Below are positions 56,777 through 64,000 of a stretch of DNA of 64,000 nt, piece by piece. Numbering within the stretch: the first letter of the stretch is position 1; each line of letters opens with the position of its first letter. Under the pieces are notes generated by a model. The model saw only the letters and a list, made by a program, of their open reading frames with translations, made no database searches and had not been told where the DNA came from. This DNA is from JBEKTW01 sp963727845 (GTDB taxonomy: Bacteria; Bacteroidota; Ignavibacteria; UBA10030; SZUA-254): positions 62,001-126,000 of the forward strand of contig CAVSHI010000006.1 in assembly GCA_963727845.1 (NCBI GenBank). The letters are read 5' to 3'. The position numbers were made by a program, and so were the translations under genes.

Positions 56777-57316
56777 ATGTCAGACATCATACGTTCAACA
56801 ACCGTTCTCGGATTGAGGCACAAAGGGCATGCCGTCATCGGCGGCGACGGCCAGGTTACCGTCGGTTCGACGATCATGAAACAACATGCCAGAAAAATTC
56901 GAAAAATTTACAATGATACTGTCCTCGCGGGATTTGCTGGCGCCGCCGCCGACGCGTTTACGCTGTTCGAGCGGTTCGAAGACCGCCTCCAGCAGTACCA
57001 CGGCAACTTGCTCCGCGCTGCCGTCGAGCTCGCAAAAGCATGGCGCACAGATAAGTACCTCCGGCATCTCGAAGCTCTGCTTGCCGTCGTCAGCAAGGAA
57101 CAAGCCCTCATCATCTCCGGAACCGGTGAAGTCATCGAGCCCGATGACGGTATCGTCGCGATAGGTTCGGGAGGGAGTTACGCCCTGGCCGCCGCCCGGA
57201 TGCTGGTAAAGCATACCGACCTCTCGGCAAAGGAGATTGTGGAAGAGTCGCTGGCCGCCGCGAGTGAGATTTGCATTTATACGAACAAGAATATCGTGGT
57301 GGAGGATATGGAATAA
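56777..57316 (+). CDS. hslV: ATP-dependent protease peptidase subunit HslV
   Basis: 179 residues. HslV is the proteasome-like Thr protease that pairs with HslU. The N-terminal propeptide is MSDIIRS and the catalytic Thr lies in STTVLGLRHKGHAVIGGDGQ, followed by KIRKIYNDTVLAGFAGAAAD and GSGGSYALAAARML. hslU lies almost 500 bp further on the same strand, with a repeat element between them, instead of directly adjacent as is usual. Confidence 0.97.
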   Translation: MSDIIRSTTVLGLRHKGHAVIGGDGQVTVGSTIMKQHARKIRKIYNDTVLAGFAGAAADAFTLFERFEDRLQQYHGNLLRAAVELAKAWRTDKYLRHLEALLAVVSKEQALIISGTGEVIEPDDGIVAIGSGGSYALAAARMLVKHTDLSAKEIVEESLAAASEICIYTNKNIVVEDME

Positions 57317-57806
57317 GTAGTTAGGTAGTTGAATAGTTGGGTAGTTAGGTAGTTGAATAGTTGGGTAGTTAGATAGTTGAATAGTTGGGTAGTTAGATAG
57401 TTGAATAGTTAGGTGGTTGAATAGTTGGGTAGTTAGATAGTTGAATAGTTAGGTGGTTGAATAGTTGGGTAGTTGAGAGAACGAGATGCCAGAACATTTT
57501 TTAATTTTTCATTTTTAATTTTGAATTGATTGATGAGATAGACGGGTGGTGGCAGCGCTGAGATTATGAGATGCGCCATAACGTTTTTTACTTTTGACTT
57601 TTGAATTTTTGATTGATAGCTAAAAGCCAAAGGCCAATTGCTAAAGGCTAACCGCTCAAGGCCAGAACCAGGATCTAATGACCAATGAATAATGAGTAAT
57701 GACAAATGACTAGTGACGAATGACTAAGAACCAAGAACCAAGAACCAACAACTAAGAACCAATAACCAATGACCAACCACCCTGGTCTTGCTTTGAGATT
57801 GTTAGA
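57317..57806. repeat. Composite heptamer repeat element between hslV and hslU
   Basis: About 23 heptamers of the type TAGTTRR with a few TGGTTGA (57317-57475), then GAGATGCCAGAACATTTTTT and the AT core in reverse (57495-57525), a GGTGGTGGCAGCGCTGAGAT module with GCGCCATAACG (57545-57590), AAAGCCAAAGGCCAATTGC, and AACCAAN/AATGACN heptamers (57660-57775). The same modules occur at 12800-13012, 13688-13971 and 45462-45722. No gene. Confidence 0.85.
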
Positions 57807-59198
57807 ATGAACAAGAAGACAAAAAAAGAATCCAAACACGAATTGACTCCCCGTGAGATCGTGCGGGAGCTTGACCGCTATATCGTCGGTCAGCAGGCCG
57901 CCAAGAAATCGGTCGCTATTGCAATCCGAAATCGCTGGCGCCGGTTGCAGACGTCCGAGAATCTCCGCGAGGAAATCATGCCGAACAACATCATCCTTAT
58001 CGGTCCGACGGGCGTCGGGAAGACGGAAATAGCGCGCCGCCTTGCAAGACTGGTCGACGCTCCGTTCATCAAAGTCGAGGCCTCGAAATTCACCGAAGTC
58101 GGATACGTCGGAAGAGATGTTGAATCGATGATCAGAGATTTGACCGAGTTTGCCGTCAACCTGGTGAAGGCCGAGCGGACTGAGGAAATTCAGGACAAAG
58201 CCGCACGGCTGGCAGAGGACCGGATCCTGGATATTCTCATACCGCCGCTGAGGCGACGCCAGAACGCCGGCGTCGAAGGAAGCGCCGAAATTGTGAATGA
58301 GACGGACAATACAAATGCGACGCGTGAAAAATTCAGGGAAAAATTAAGGGCGGGAGAACTTGAGGACCGGACGATCGAGGTGGACGTAGCGGCAAGCCAG
58401 ATACCTTCGATGCAGGTTCTCGGCCCCATGAATGTTGAGGAAATGGGCATCAATATCCAGGAGATCTTCGGCAATATCCTGCCGAAGAAGAGCAAGAAAC
58501 GAAAAATGACCATCGCGGAAGCGCGCTCCGTTCTCGCGCAGGAAGAAGCCGACAAGCTTATCGATATGGACACGGTGGTCAGGGACGCGCTCGATCGCGT
58601 GGAGAATGCAGGAATCGTGTTCATCGATGAAATCGACAAGATTGCCAGTTCCTCGGGCCAATCCGTCGGGCCCGATGTTTCCCGTGAGGGCGTCCAGCGC
58701 GACCTCCTGCCGATCGTCGAAGGTTCAAACGTTCTGACGAAATACGGAATGGTGAAAACGGACCACATCCTGTTCATCGCTTCCGGTGCGTTTCATACGA
58801 CCAAGCCCTCCGACCTGATTCCCGAGCTCCAGGGACGGTTCCCGATTCGTGTCGAGTTGAACAGCCTGTCGGAGGATGATTTTGTGAAAATCCTCACAAT
58901 GCCCCAGGCCGCTCTCAGCAAACAGTATATTGCGTTGCTTGAGACGGAAGGAGTGAATCTTGAATTCACGCAGGAAGGCATTCGTGAAGTCGCCCGCATC
59001 GCGACTCACGTCAATGAGCAGGTTGAGAATATCGGTGCGCGCCGCTTGCATACTATTTTGACGACGCTGCTGGAAGAAGTCCTTTTTAACTCGCCGGATA
59101 AGTACGCGGGGAAATCGATTTCAGTGACGAAAGAAATGGTCGAGGAAAAGCTCAGCGGGATAGTGAAGGACCGGGATTTGAGTAAGTACATTCTGTAG
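57807..59198 (+). CDS. hslU: ATP-dependent protease ATPase subunit HslU
   Basis: 463 residues. The AAA+ unfoldase partner of HslV. LTPREIVRELDRYIVGQQAA at the start, Walker A GPTGVGKT (66-73), KVEASKFTEVGYVGRDVESM, an I-domain insertion (about 110-240), Walker B GIVFIDEIDKIAS (about 270), sensor VKTDHILFIASGAFH and a C-terminal tail DRDLSKYIL that docks into HslV. Complete and in frame. Confidence 0.97.
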   Translation: MNKKTKKESKHELTPREIVRELDRYIVGQQAAKKSVAIAIRNRWRRLQTSENLREEIMPNNIILIGPTGVGKTEIARRLARLVDAPFIKVEASKFTEVGYVGRDVESMIRDLTEFAVNLVKAERTEEIQDKAARLAEDRILDILIPPLRRRQNAGVEGSAEIVNETDNTNATREKFREKLRAGELEDRTIEVDVAASQIPSMQVLGPMNVEEMGINIQEIFGNILPKKSKKRKMTIAEARSVLAQEEADKLIDMDTVVRDALDRVENAGIVFIDEIDKIASSSGQSVGPDVSREGVQRDLLPIVEGSNVLTKYGMVKTDHILFIASGAFHTTKPSDLIPELQGRFPIRVELNSLSEDDFVKILTMPQAALSKQYIALLETEGVNLEFTQEGIREVARIATHVNEQVENIGARRLHTILTTLLEEVLFNSPDKYAGKSISVTKEMVEEKLSGIVKDRDLSKYIL

Positions 59199-59247
59199 GA
59201 AACGTGAGTCGCGCCGCGAAGTGCGACCCACGTGTCACAAAAGTGCG

Positions 59248-60807
59248 TTAAATCCGAAACACCATGCTCATGCCGAACGAGGCCTGCTGAAAGCTGTTCG
59301 GTGAGAAGAGCACTCCGATATTCTCCGTTCCGAAATTCAAGTTCCACACGCCGAGATCCAGCCCGAATCCCGCAGCCCAATTAAACCTGTCGATGCCGCC
59401 GATGGAGAACCCTGTTCTCAAGGGCAGGATTGAAACCGGGCGATATTCGGTCCCGGCGGAAAACCGCGCCCGAGTCGTATTGCCCGGAGAATTGTTGAAT
59501 CCCTGTGCGTACTCGCAGGCGATGAGCCATTGTCCGGGGAACCAGGAAATGAACGGCAGGTTGTCCACCTGAATCGCCGCGCCAAGCCGGAGTACCGTCG
59601 GCAGGGGCGTCGAAAACGCATCGGCCAGGGTATCCTTCCCCTTGAATGCCGTCTTCAGACTGTCGGTCTGGTCGCTCGCCGACGGGTTGGTCATGTGGAT
59701 CGTCGTTGATGCGACGAGCTGTCTTGTGTTTGCCGTCCAGTTGATCGAGCCGATGTCGACGATGCTTGCGCCGACTCTGATTCCGCGCATGATCTCGCCG
59801 TTGACCCCCAAATCGACGCCGATGCCGGTTCCCGCGGGTTTCGGAAACGGCGTGAAGGTCGTTTTCGAGTTGAAATTATCGCTCTGGGCGCTCAGCACTC
59901 TCGAATCAAAACTTCCGTTCAGGACGTAATTCGTGATATTGCCGGCGGAATCCCGCACGACCTGGTTTCCGAACGTCGCATTGTACTTGTCCGTCAGGAC
60001 GACTGCGTATCCCTGAATTTCCTTGACGCTAAAACCGAAAGAGAAATCCTTAATCGGCACGAACGGAAGTCTGCGGGCATAGCTGACCGCATACTCGCGG
60101 AGGTACCATGCCCTGACGTTTGTTCCGCTCAGGTTATAGGTCGAGCCGCTGGAATCAAGACCGAAGAAGAAAAATCGCAGATAATCTCTCGGCAGGTCAA
60201 AGTTCATTGCGGCGCGGTCGGTGACAGTGAAACCGATGTCGCCAAGGAAATTGTTGTGAATTGTCAATCCGAACAGACGAAGGTCGACGTCGGCGTGTGT
60301 CTCCGCGATGCCCGACGGGAAAATGCCGAGGATGTTGTTTTTGTCGTCGTCATTCAAGTACCTCGAACCGCCCGTGTCGTTCCCGGTGAAGTACGTCTTG
60401 TAGATGTTGTAATTGACAAAGTCCGTCCGAAGGCTGAACCCGAATGACGGCAGGAGAGTGAACGTGACGGCGGACGGGGTCCGTCGTATGGCAACCAGCG
60501 TGTCGTGGGTCACCTGAATCGTCTGTGTTGTTTCGTTGCCGGATGAGTCTCTGGTCACGATGACCGAGTCGTGCGTGACGGTTCGATGGATCCAATCGAA
60601 GGCTTTCCCCTTGTCCGGCAGGGTGAGATTTGATGGATTGGTGCCGATTGCTTCCAGGCCGCGCGACAATGCGACAAACGTTCGCGCCATCCCGAGACCC
60701 ACTATGCTCGCGTGTTCGTCCCCGGCAACAAGCGACGAACTGCCGGACACGAGTGCCAGGAGCAACAGGAAGAGAACGAGACGAATATTTATCTTTTGAG
60801 GGTTCAT
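59248..60807 (-). CDS. Outer-membrane beta-barrel protein (PorV/DUF5723-like)
   Basis: 519 residues from the ATG at 60807, chosen for the signal peptide that follows (IRLVLFLLLLALVSGSSSLV). The mature start (GLGMARTFVALSRGLEAIGT with NPSNLTLP) is like FadL/PorV proteins, where an NPA-type turn begins the barrel. Many amphipathic strands follow (FGFSLRTDFVNYNIYKTYFT, FSFGFSVKEIQGYAVVLTD, GIRVGASIVDIGSINWTANT), and it ends in a strand with aromatic residue (ASFGMSMVFRI). Probably outer-membrane; function unknown. It follows the large surface protein gene by 13 bp. Confidence 0.75.
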   Translation of the reverse strand: MNPQKINIRLVLFLLLLALVSGSSSLVAGDEHASIVGLGMARTFVALSRGLEAIGTNPSNLTLPDKGKAFDWIHRTVTHDSVIVTRDSSGNETTQTIQVTHDTLVAIRRTPSAVTFTLLPSFGFSLRTDFVNYNIYKTYFTGNDTGGSRYLNDDDKNNILGIFPSGIAETHADVDLRLFGLTIHNNFLGDIGFTVTDRAAMNFDLPRDYLRFFFFGLDSSGSTYNLSGTNVRAWYLREYAVSYARRLPFVPIKDFSFGFSVKEIQGYAVVLTDKYNATFGNQVVRDSAGNITNYVLNGSFDSRVLSAQSDNFNSKTTFTPFPKPAGTGIGVDLGVNGEIMRGIRVGASIVDIGSINWTANTRQLVASTTIHMTNPSASDQTDSLKTAFKGKDTLADAFSTPLPTVLRLGAAIQVDNLPFISWFPGQWLIACEYAQGFNNSPGNTTRARFSAGTEYRPVSILPLRTGFSIGGIDRFNWAAGFGLDLGVWNLNFGTENIGVLFSPNSFQQASFGMSMVFRI

Positions 60808-60820
60808 CGTTGTCGTCCTC

Positions 60821-63043
60821 TTATTTCGTCGGGTTGACATTGAACAGGATATTGGCGAGCGCGCGTACGCGAATGTACTGCGTCGAGTCGAACGTCGCCA
60901 TGAGGTTTTGAGTATCCATCAGAAGTTTCACGGCCACCTTTGTTGCGTTCGTAAAGGTGATCGTCTGATCTTTTGTTATTCTCAGCGTATGGTACTCGTT
61001 CATTCCCGGGAAAATGTCCACGGAGTCCAACGCCAGCATGACCGCCTGCGACGTATCGAGGAAATACAGCCTCAGCCCCGCATGCGCGGGGATCGTGCTG
61101 GAAGTGATGAACATGATGTTCCCTGAGACGATCGACGTGAGCAGTTTCTTGTCGACCTTTGTTGTCCCTCCGGTGTCGCTCCCGGTCCCGTTCCCGATGC
61201 TGACCGTGTCTTTGAACGACCCGCTGTCGATTTCGACTTTGAATGGGACCTGGAAATTTGCCGTCGCATAGAGGTTCATAGTGTCGTTAATCGACCCCAG
61301 CGTGAGCGGATTATAGTAGACATCGTCGGGGTCGAGGAGAGCCGTGCCTTCAAACGTCAGGCTGTCCGGCTGACCGCCCGGGAAGTTCTTTAGAAATGCA
61401 TTTAATTGACTTCCCGTGAACCCGAGCGGGTTGGGTTGATTCGGCGTGAATCTCCAGGCTGTGTCGCTCCAGAGTGTCGGGGCATAGGAATAGACTGTCG
61501 TAGGAAGCGTTAACGAACCAATCTCAGTTCCGCTGCTTGTAATTCCTCTCAGTTTGAAGTTGATGAAGTCAATCGGGTGGCCCGCGGCCGTCTGGATGTT
61601 CAGACGCAGCAGCGTATCCTGCGGCAGTTGAATCGCGAGTGCGCTGAAATTGCTCCCCAGCGAGTTCTTGGGAAACGCGATGCGTGAACTGATGGGAAAA
61701 CTCGTCGGCCTGAAGCGGCCGCTCACGGACTTGATATAGAAAGGCGTTTGAAGGTGAATTGTCAGCGTGATGCTGTCCGTTTCATGAACAGTCGAAAGAT
61801 ACGGCAGCTCCAGCGTTCTGATTGACAGCCCCATCCTCAAGGAGTCGTCGGATGGCCCCGCTGACTTGAACTGATAGCCCGTCGGTGTCGTGTCGAGGCT
61901 GATGGTCGTGGAGGGGAACGTCGACAACGGCATGACAGTCGGACTGAACACGAAGACCGAGTCGTCCGAATTCCTCACCAGCTCGTTGAACTTCAGATCA
62001 AGGTCAACGCCAACGTCGATGTGATTGGCGACGGAAAAGCTTATTCCTCCTCCCATGAAAAGCACCTGCTGGATGAACGTCGGGGGAAGCCGGTCGATGA
62101 GCAGCTGTGTGAAAGTCGTGTCGGGCTGCACGGCGACCGAAGGCACTTTCAATCGCGCCTCAGTGACGGATAGATTCCCGTCAACGGATGTATCACTCAC
62201 GACCAGGCGAACGCCGATACTGCTGTTTGCCCGGAACACGGCCGGAAGAGTCGTGCTCGAAATTTGAAACTGGATGACGGCGTTGATGGAGTCGCTTAAT
62301 TCTACTCCATCGAGCGACTGGGCGGTCGTGGCCGAGTCGTAGCTCCCAATAAACGGCAATGAGAGGTTCGTAATGATGCCGCTGAATTTGTTCGTGAGGT
62401 TGATGGTCGCACTCATCGAAGTCGGCAGTCCGTTGGTGACCGTAAGCGTTATGTGCCCGCCGGAAAGTATAACATAGTCAAAGGTCGTCTCCGGAAATGC
62501 GAGGGCTTGTGAAGTGTTGTACGAAAATCCCGGTATGAACTGCGGCGCCGGTGGAGGAGGCGCACTTATTATTGTATCACGATCGGTGGGCAGGTTCACG
62601 CCTACCTGCGAAAACAGAGCGGAGTCCGTAATCTGATACTGTGCCGGCGGCGGAGGTGCGATCCTCAATTTCCCGATCCGTTTTGTGATCATAGTATCGG
62701 TAAGGGGCGGCAGCAATTTGAGCCGGCTCGTGTCGGCGATTCTCGTCGGCGGATAGTTGTACGGGTGCGGCATATAGACGTAGACACTATCCAACGTCGT
62801 TATGTTTGGGTCCTTCAGGGCATCTTTCAGGTAGTACACCGTGTCCACGAGTGGAATACTCAACTGCGTATCCCAGTTTGGCATGACGGGTTTTGGGGGA
62901 ATGGTGATGCACTGCCAGACGGACGTCGAGAGTAGCGCGAGAAGCATGACAAATGGCCAAACTCTCAGACAGGAGCGTAGAAATCTATTCTTGGTGCTCA
63001 AATCAGTTCTTTCGGTATTGGTGATAAGAATCAGAATCCTCAC
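60821..63043 (-). CDS. Large beta-rich secreted or surface protein, unknown family
   Basis: Up to 740 residues. A hydrophobic segment (FVMLLALLSTSVWQC) is a signal with a possible, weak lipobox Cys. The rest is Thr/Ser/Pro-rich and beta-predicted, with repeated strand pairs (ISFSVANHIDVGVDLDLKFN; ITLTVTNGLPTSMSATINLT) and no enzyme motif. The first codon at 63043 is a GTG; a TTG at 63001 (MSTKNRFLRS) with GAAAG upstream seems equally good and begins the signal more neatly. It is followed at 13 bp by the barrel-protein gene, so the pair may be a surface complex; that is an inference from spacing only. Confidence 0.65.
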   Translation of the reverse strand: MRILILITNTERTDLSTKNRFLRSCLRVWPFVMLLALLSTSVWQCITIPPKPVMPNWDTQLSIPLVDTVYYLKDALKDPNITTLDSVYVYMPHPYNYPPTRIADTSRLKLLPPLTDTMITKRIGKLRIAPPPPAQYQITDSALFSQVGVNLPTDRDTIISAPPPPAPQFIPGFSYNTSQALAFPETTFDYVILSGGHITLTVTNGLPTSMSATINLTNKFSGIITNLSLPFIGSYDSATTAQSLDGVELSDSINAVIQFQISSTTLPAVFRANSSIGVRLVVSDTSVDGNLSVTEARLKVPSVAVQPDTTFTQLLIDRLPPTFIQQVLFMGGGISFSVANHIDVGVDLDLKFNELVRNSDDSVFVFSPTVMPLSTFPSTTISLDTTPTGYQFKSAGPSDDSLRMGLSIRTLELPYLSTVHETDSITLTIHLQTPFYIKSVSGRFRPTSFPISSRIAFPKNSLGSNFSALAIQLPQDTLLRLNIQTAAGHPIDFINFKLRGITSSGTEIGSLTLPTTVYSYAPTLWSDTAWRFTPNQPNPLGFTGSQLNAFLKNFPGGQPDSLTFEGTALLDPDDVYYNPLTLGSINDTMNLYATANFQVPFKVEIDSGSFKDTVSIGNGTGSDTGGTTKVDKKLLTSIVSGNIMFITSSTIPAHAGLRLYFLDTSQAVMLALDSVDIFPGMNEYHTLRITKDQTITFTNATKVAVKLLMDTQNLMATFDSTQYIRVRALANILFNVNPTK

Positions 63044-63057
63044 TCAATATAGTTGAA

Positions 63058-63078
63058 CCCCTTTTGAGAATCAAGGGG
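63058..63078 (-). terminator. Hairpin downstream of the DUF3467 gene
   Basis: CCCCTT (63058-63063) and AAGGGG (63073-63078) form a 6-bp stem with 9-nt loop, 71 bp after the DUF3467 stop. No clear T-run. Confidence 0.4.
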
Positions 63079-63149
63079 CTGGATCACAAATGGGCCTCCA
63101 ACTACAGATTTTCGCCTCTTGGCGTGATTAGGCGGGAATATTGGAGGGT

Positions 63150-63476
63150 CTAGTGCACTTTTTCCCCAGCCGTCGGGGGTTGAAATCCGAACCCTCCCGA
63201 GGCCGATTCACCGTGGATCTTGATCTCTCCGAACGATTTCTCATACTTCTCGATATTGTCCCGGAGAGCATTCAGGAGCAGTTTTGCGTGCTGCGGGGTT
63301 GTGATTATGCGCGCGTGCACCTTTGCTTTCGGGACACCCGGCAGAACGCGTGTAAAATCTATTACAATTTCTGCGGGCGAATGTGTGATGATCGCGAGAT
63401 TCGAATAGATACCTTCCGCTTCTTTCTCGCCGAGTTCGATGTTGATTTGCTGTGGTTGTGTATTCTGGTTTGTCAT
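63150..63476 (-). CDS. DUF3467 family protein
   Basis: 108 residues of a small, widespread family of unknown function. Matches the family pattern: INIELGEKEAEGIYSNLAII (about 11-30), ITHSPAEIVIDFTRVLPGVP, KVHARIITTPQHAKLLLNAL and a tail NIEKYEKSFGEIKIH. Start ATG is preceded by AAAGGAGG, a strong ribosome binding site. It lies downstream of the TPR gene and its terminator hairpin. Confidence 0.9.
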   Translation of the reverse strand: MTNQNTQPQQINIELGEKEAEGIYSNLAIITHSPAEIVIDFTRVLPGVPKAKVHARIITTPQHAKLLLNALRDNIEKYEKSFGEIKIHGESASGGFGFQPPTAGEKVH

Positions 63477-63498
63477 GAGAGCCTCCTTTAAAAACTAC

Positions 63499-63529
63499 AG
63501 TGCCCCTCAGAGGCGATCCGAGGGGCACT
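63499..63529 (-). terminator. Intrinsic terminator of the TPR gene
   Basis: AGTGCCCCTC (63499-63508) and GAGGGGCACT (63520-63529) form a perfect 10-bp stem around 11 nt, 17 bp past the TPR stop. On the minus strand GTAGTTTTT follows the stem, a short T-run. Confidence 0.75.
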
Positions 63530-63545
63530 AAACACTGAGGATTTC

Positions 63546-64000
63546 TTATTTCTTTTTTAGGGCGTCCGCCTTTTCGATGGCCTTCTTGGCTTCTTTGTAC
63601 ATCCCGGCGTTGCCGTACGCGGTGGCGAGCGCATCCCAGAGAGGGGCATCGTCCGGTTTAATCTCCGTCAGTCTTTCGAGCGATTTTGCGGCTTCTTTGA
63701 AATCCTGAATGTATGATTTATCGACTTCTTTGTCTTTGTCCTTAGCGTCGGCGCTCGCATCGACGGCATCTTTCAATTTTTGACCAATCTTCATGTAAGC
63801 CACCGCGCGATTCCGGAGCGCTTCTTCGTACTTGTCGTCGATGGTCAGAGCAGCGTCGTAGTTTTGAATCGACTCCTTCAAACTATCGCTGTTCATGAGC
63901 AGAACCCCGAGATTATAGAGGTAGACTTTGTTTGTGGGATCCTTCGTGAGGGCCTCACGCATGGCAGGCTTGGCGTCCTCCGCCTTTCCCACTCTGATGT
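63546..64000 (-). CDS. TPR-repeat protein, partial (5' end beyond right edge)
   Basis: The C-terminal ~150 residues of a tetratricopeptide protein; the frame is open to the end of the window, so the codon that could act as a GTG start at 63992 is probably internal. Repeats: AMREALTKDPTNKVYLYNLG, SIQNYDAALTIDDKYEEALR, SLERLTEIKPDDAPLWDALA and a last helix pair ending in KAIEKADALKKK. A lysine/aspartate-rich linker (DASADAKDKDKEVDK) interrupts them. Function depends on the missing part. Confidence 0.8.
   Translation of the reverse strand, partial: IRVGKAEDAKPAMREALTKDPTNKVYLYNLGVLLMNSDSLKESIQNYDAALTIDDKYEEALRNRAVAYMKIGQKLKDAVDASADAKDKDKEVDKSYIQDFKEAAKSLERLTEIKPDDAPLWDALATAYGNAGMYKEAKKAIEKADALKKK

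Overview
The window looks like a chromosomal contig from an uncultured member of the FCB group, most likely the Ignavibacteria/Kapabacteria side of Bacteroidota. Evidence: three secreted proteins end in the type IX secretion (T9SS) type A sorting domain (PNPFNPTTVIRYQLP type); a PorQ-like outer-membrane protein is present; several genes have the Bacteroidota promoter form TTTG-N19/20-TAnnTTTG; and Bacteroidota-typical families occur (DUF3109, DUF3467, Big_5 lipoprotein). GC is moderate, by eye just above half. No rRNA, tRNA or CRISPR array was seen.

Layout. 1-3.4 kb: a GH13 alpha-amylase-like gene running off the left edge. 3.6-6.9 kb: an exported TolB-propeller/amidohydrolase. 7.0-11.8 kb: an AT-richer accessory island with unknown genes (zinc-ribbon/pRiA4b ORF-3-like, three-helix membrane protein, HEPN-like protein, ORF6N protein) among direct and palindromic repeats. 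11.8-12.0 kb: G-rich low complexity with a run of 30 G. 12.0-19.5 kb: an information and lipid cluster on the minus strand (exonuclease-WYL, PolB-type exonuclease, recX, recA, response regulator, thpR, cinA, pgpA, pgsA, rpmB). 19.6-23.9 kb: a MacAB-like ABC export operon. 24-28 kb, plus strand: tsaD, mltG and a Big_5 lipoprotein. 28-30 kb: two SPOR lipoproteins and deoC. 30-40 kb: T9SS cargo proteins and PorQ. 40.6-49.2 kb: ZIP transporter, TPR protein, glyS, enoyl-CoA hydratase, sugar nucleotidyltransferase, DUF2520, MEMO and AMMECR1. 49.4-51.2 kb: a membrane protein and a beta-propeller lipoprotein. 51.7-59.2 kb, plus strand: glmM-like mutase, EutN/CcmL microcompartment vertex protein, dprA, DUF3109, rpoN, hslV, hslU. 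59.2-64 kb: a beta-barrel protein, a large surface protein, DUF3467 and a TPR protein running off the right edge.

How the genes work together. recA, recX, dprA and the exonucleases serve recombination and DNA uptake. pgsA and pgpA are consecutive steps of phosphatidylglycerol synthesis. hslV and hslU form one protease. PorQ and the CTD-bearing proteins belong to T9SS. The MacAB-like operon exports an unknown substrate.

Cautions and leads. Many conserved genes are broken by single-base frameshifts (recA, recX, cinA, thpR, a response regulator, both ABC permeases, two T9SS cargo genes, the exonuclease, the amylase). They are densest at 12.4-17.6 kb, right beside the poly-G run, which points to consensus errors rather than gene decay. 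The main biological leads are a DeoC aldolase with an encapsulation-peptide-like, Cys-rich N-terminus together with a BMC vertex gene; a composite heptamer-repeat element found at four intergenic loci; an 86-88 bp element with terminal inverted repeats in six full or partial copies; and the accessory island between 7 and 11.8 kb.
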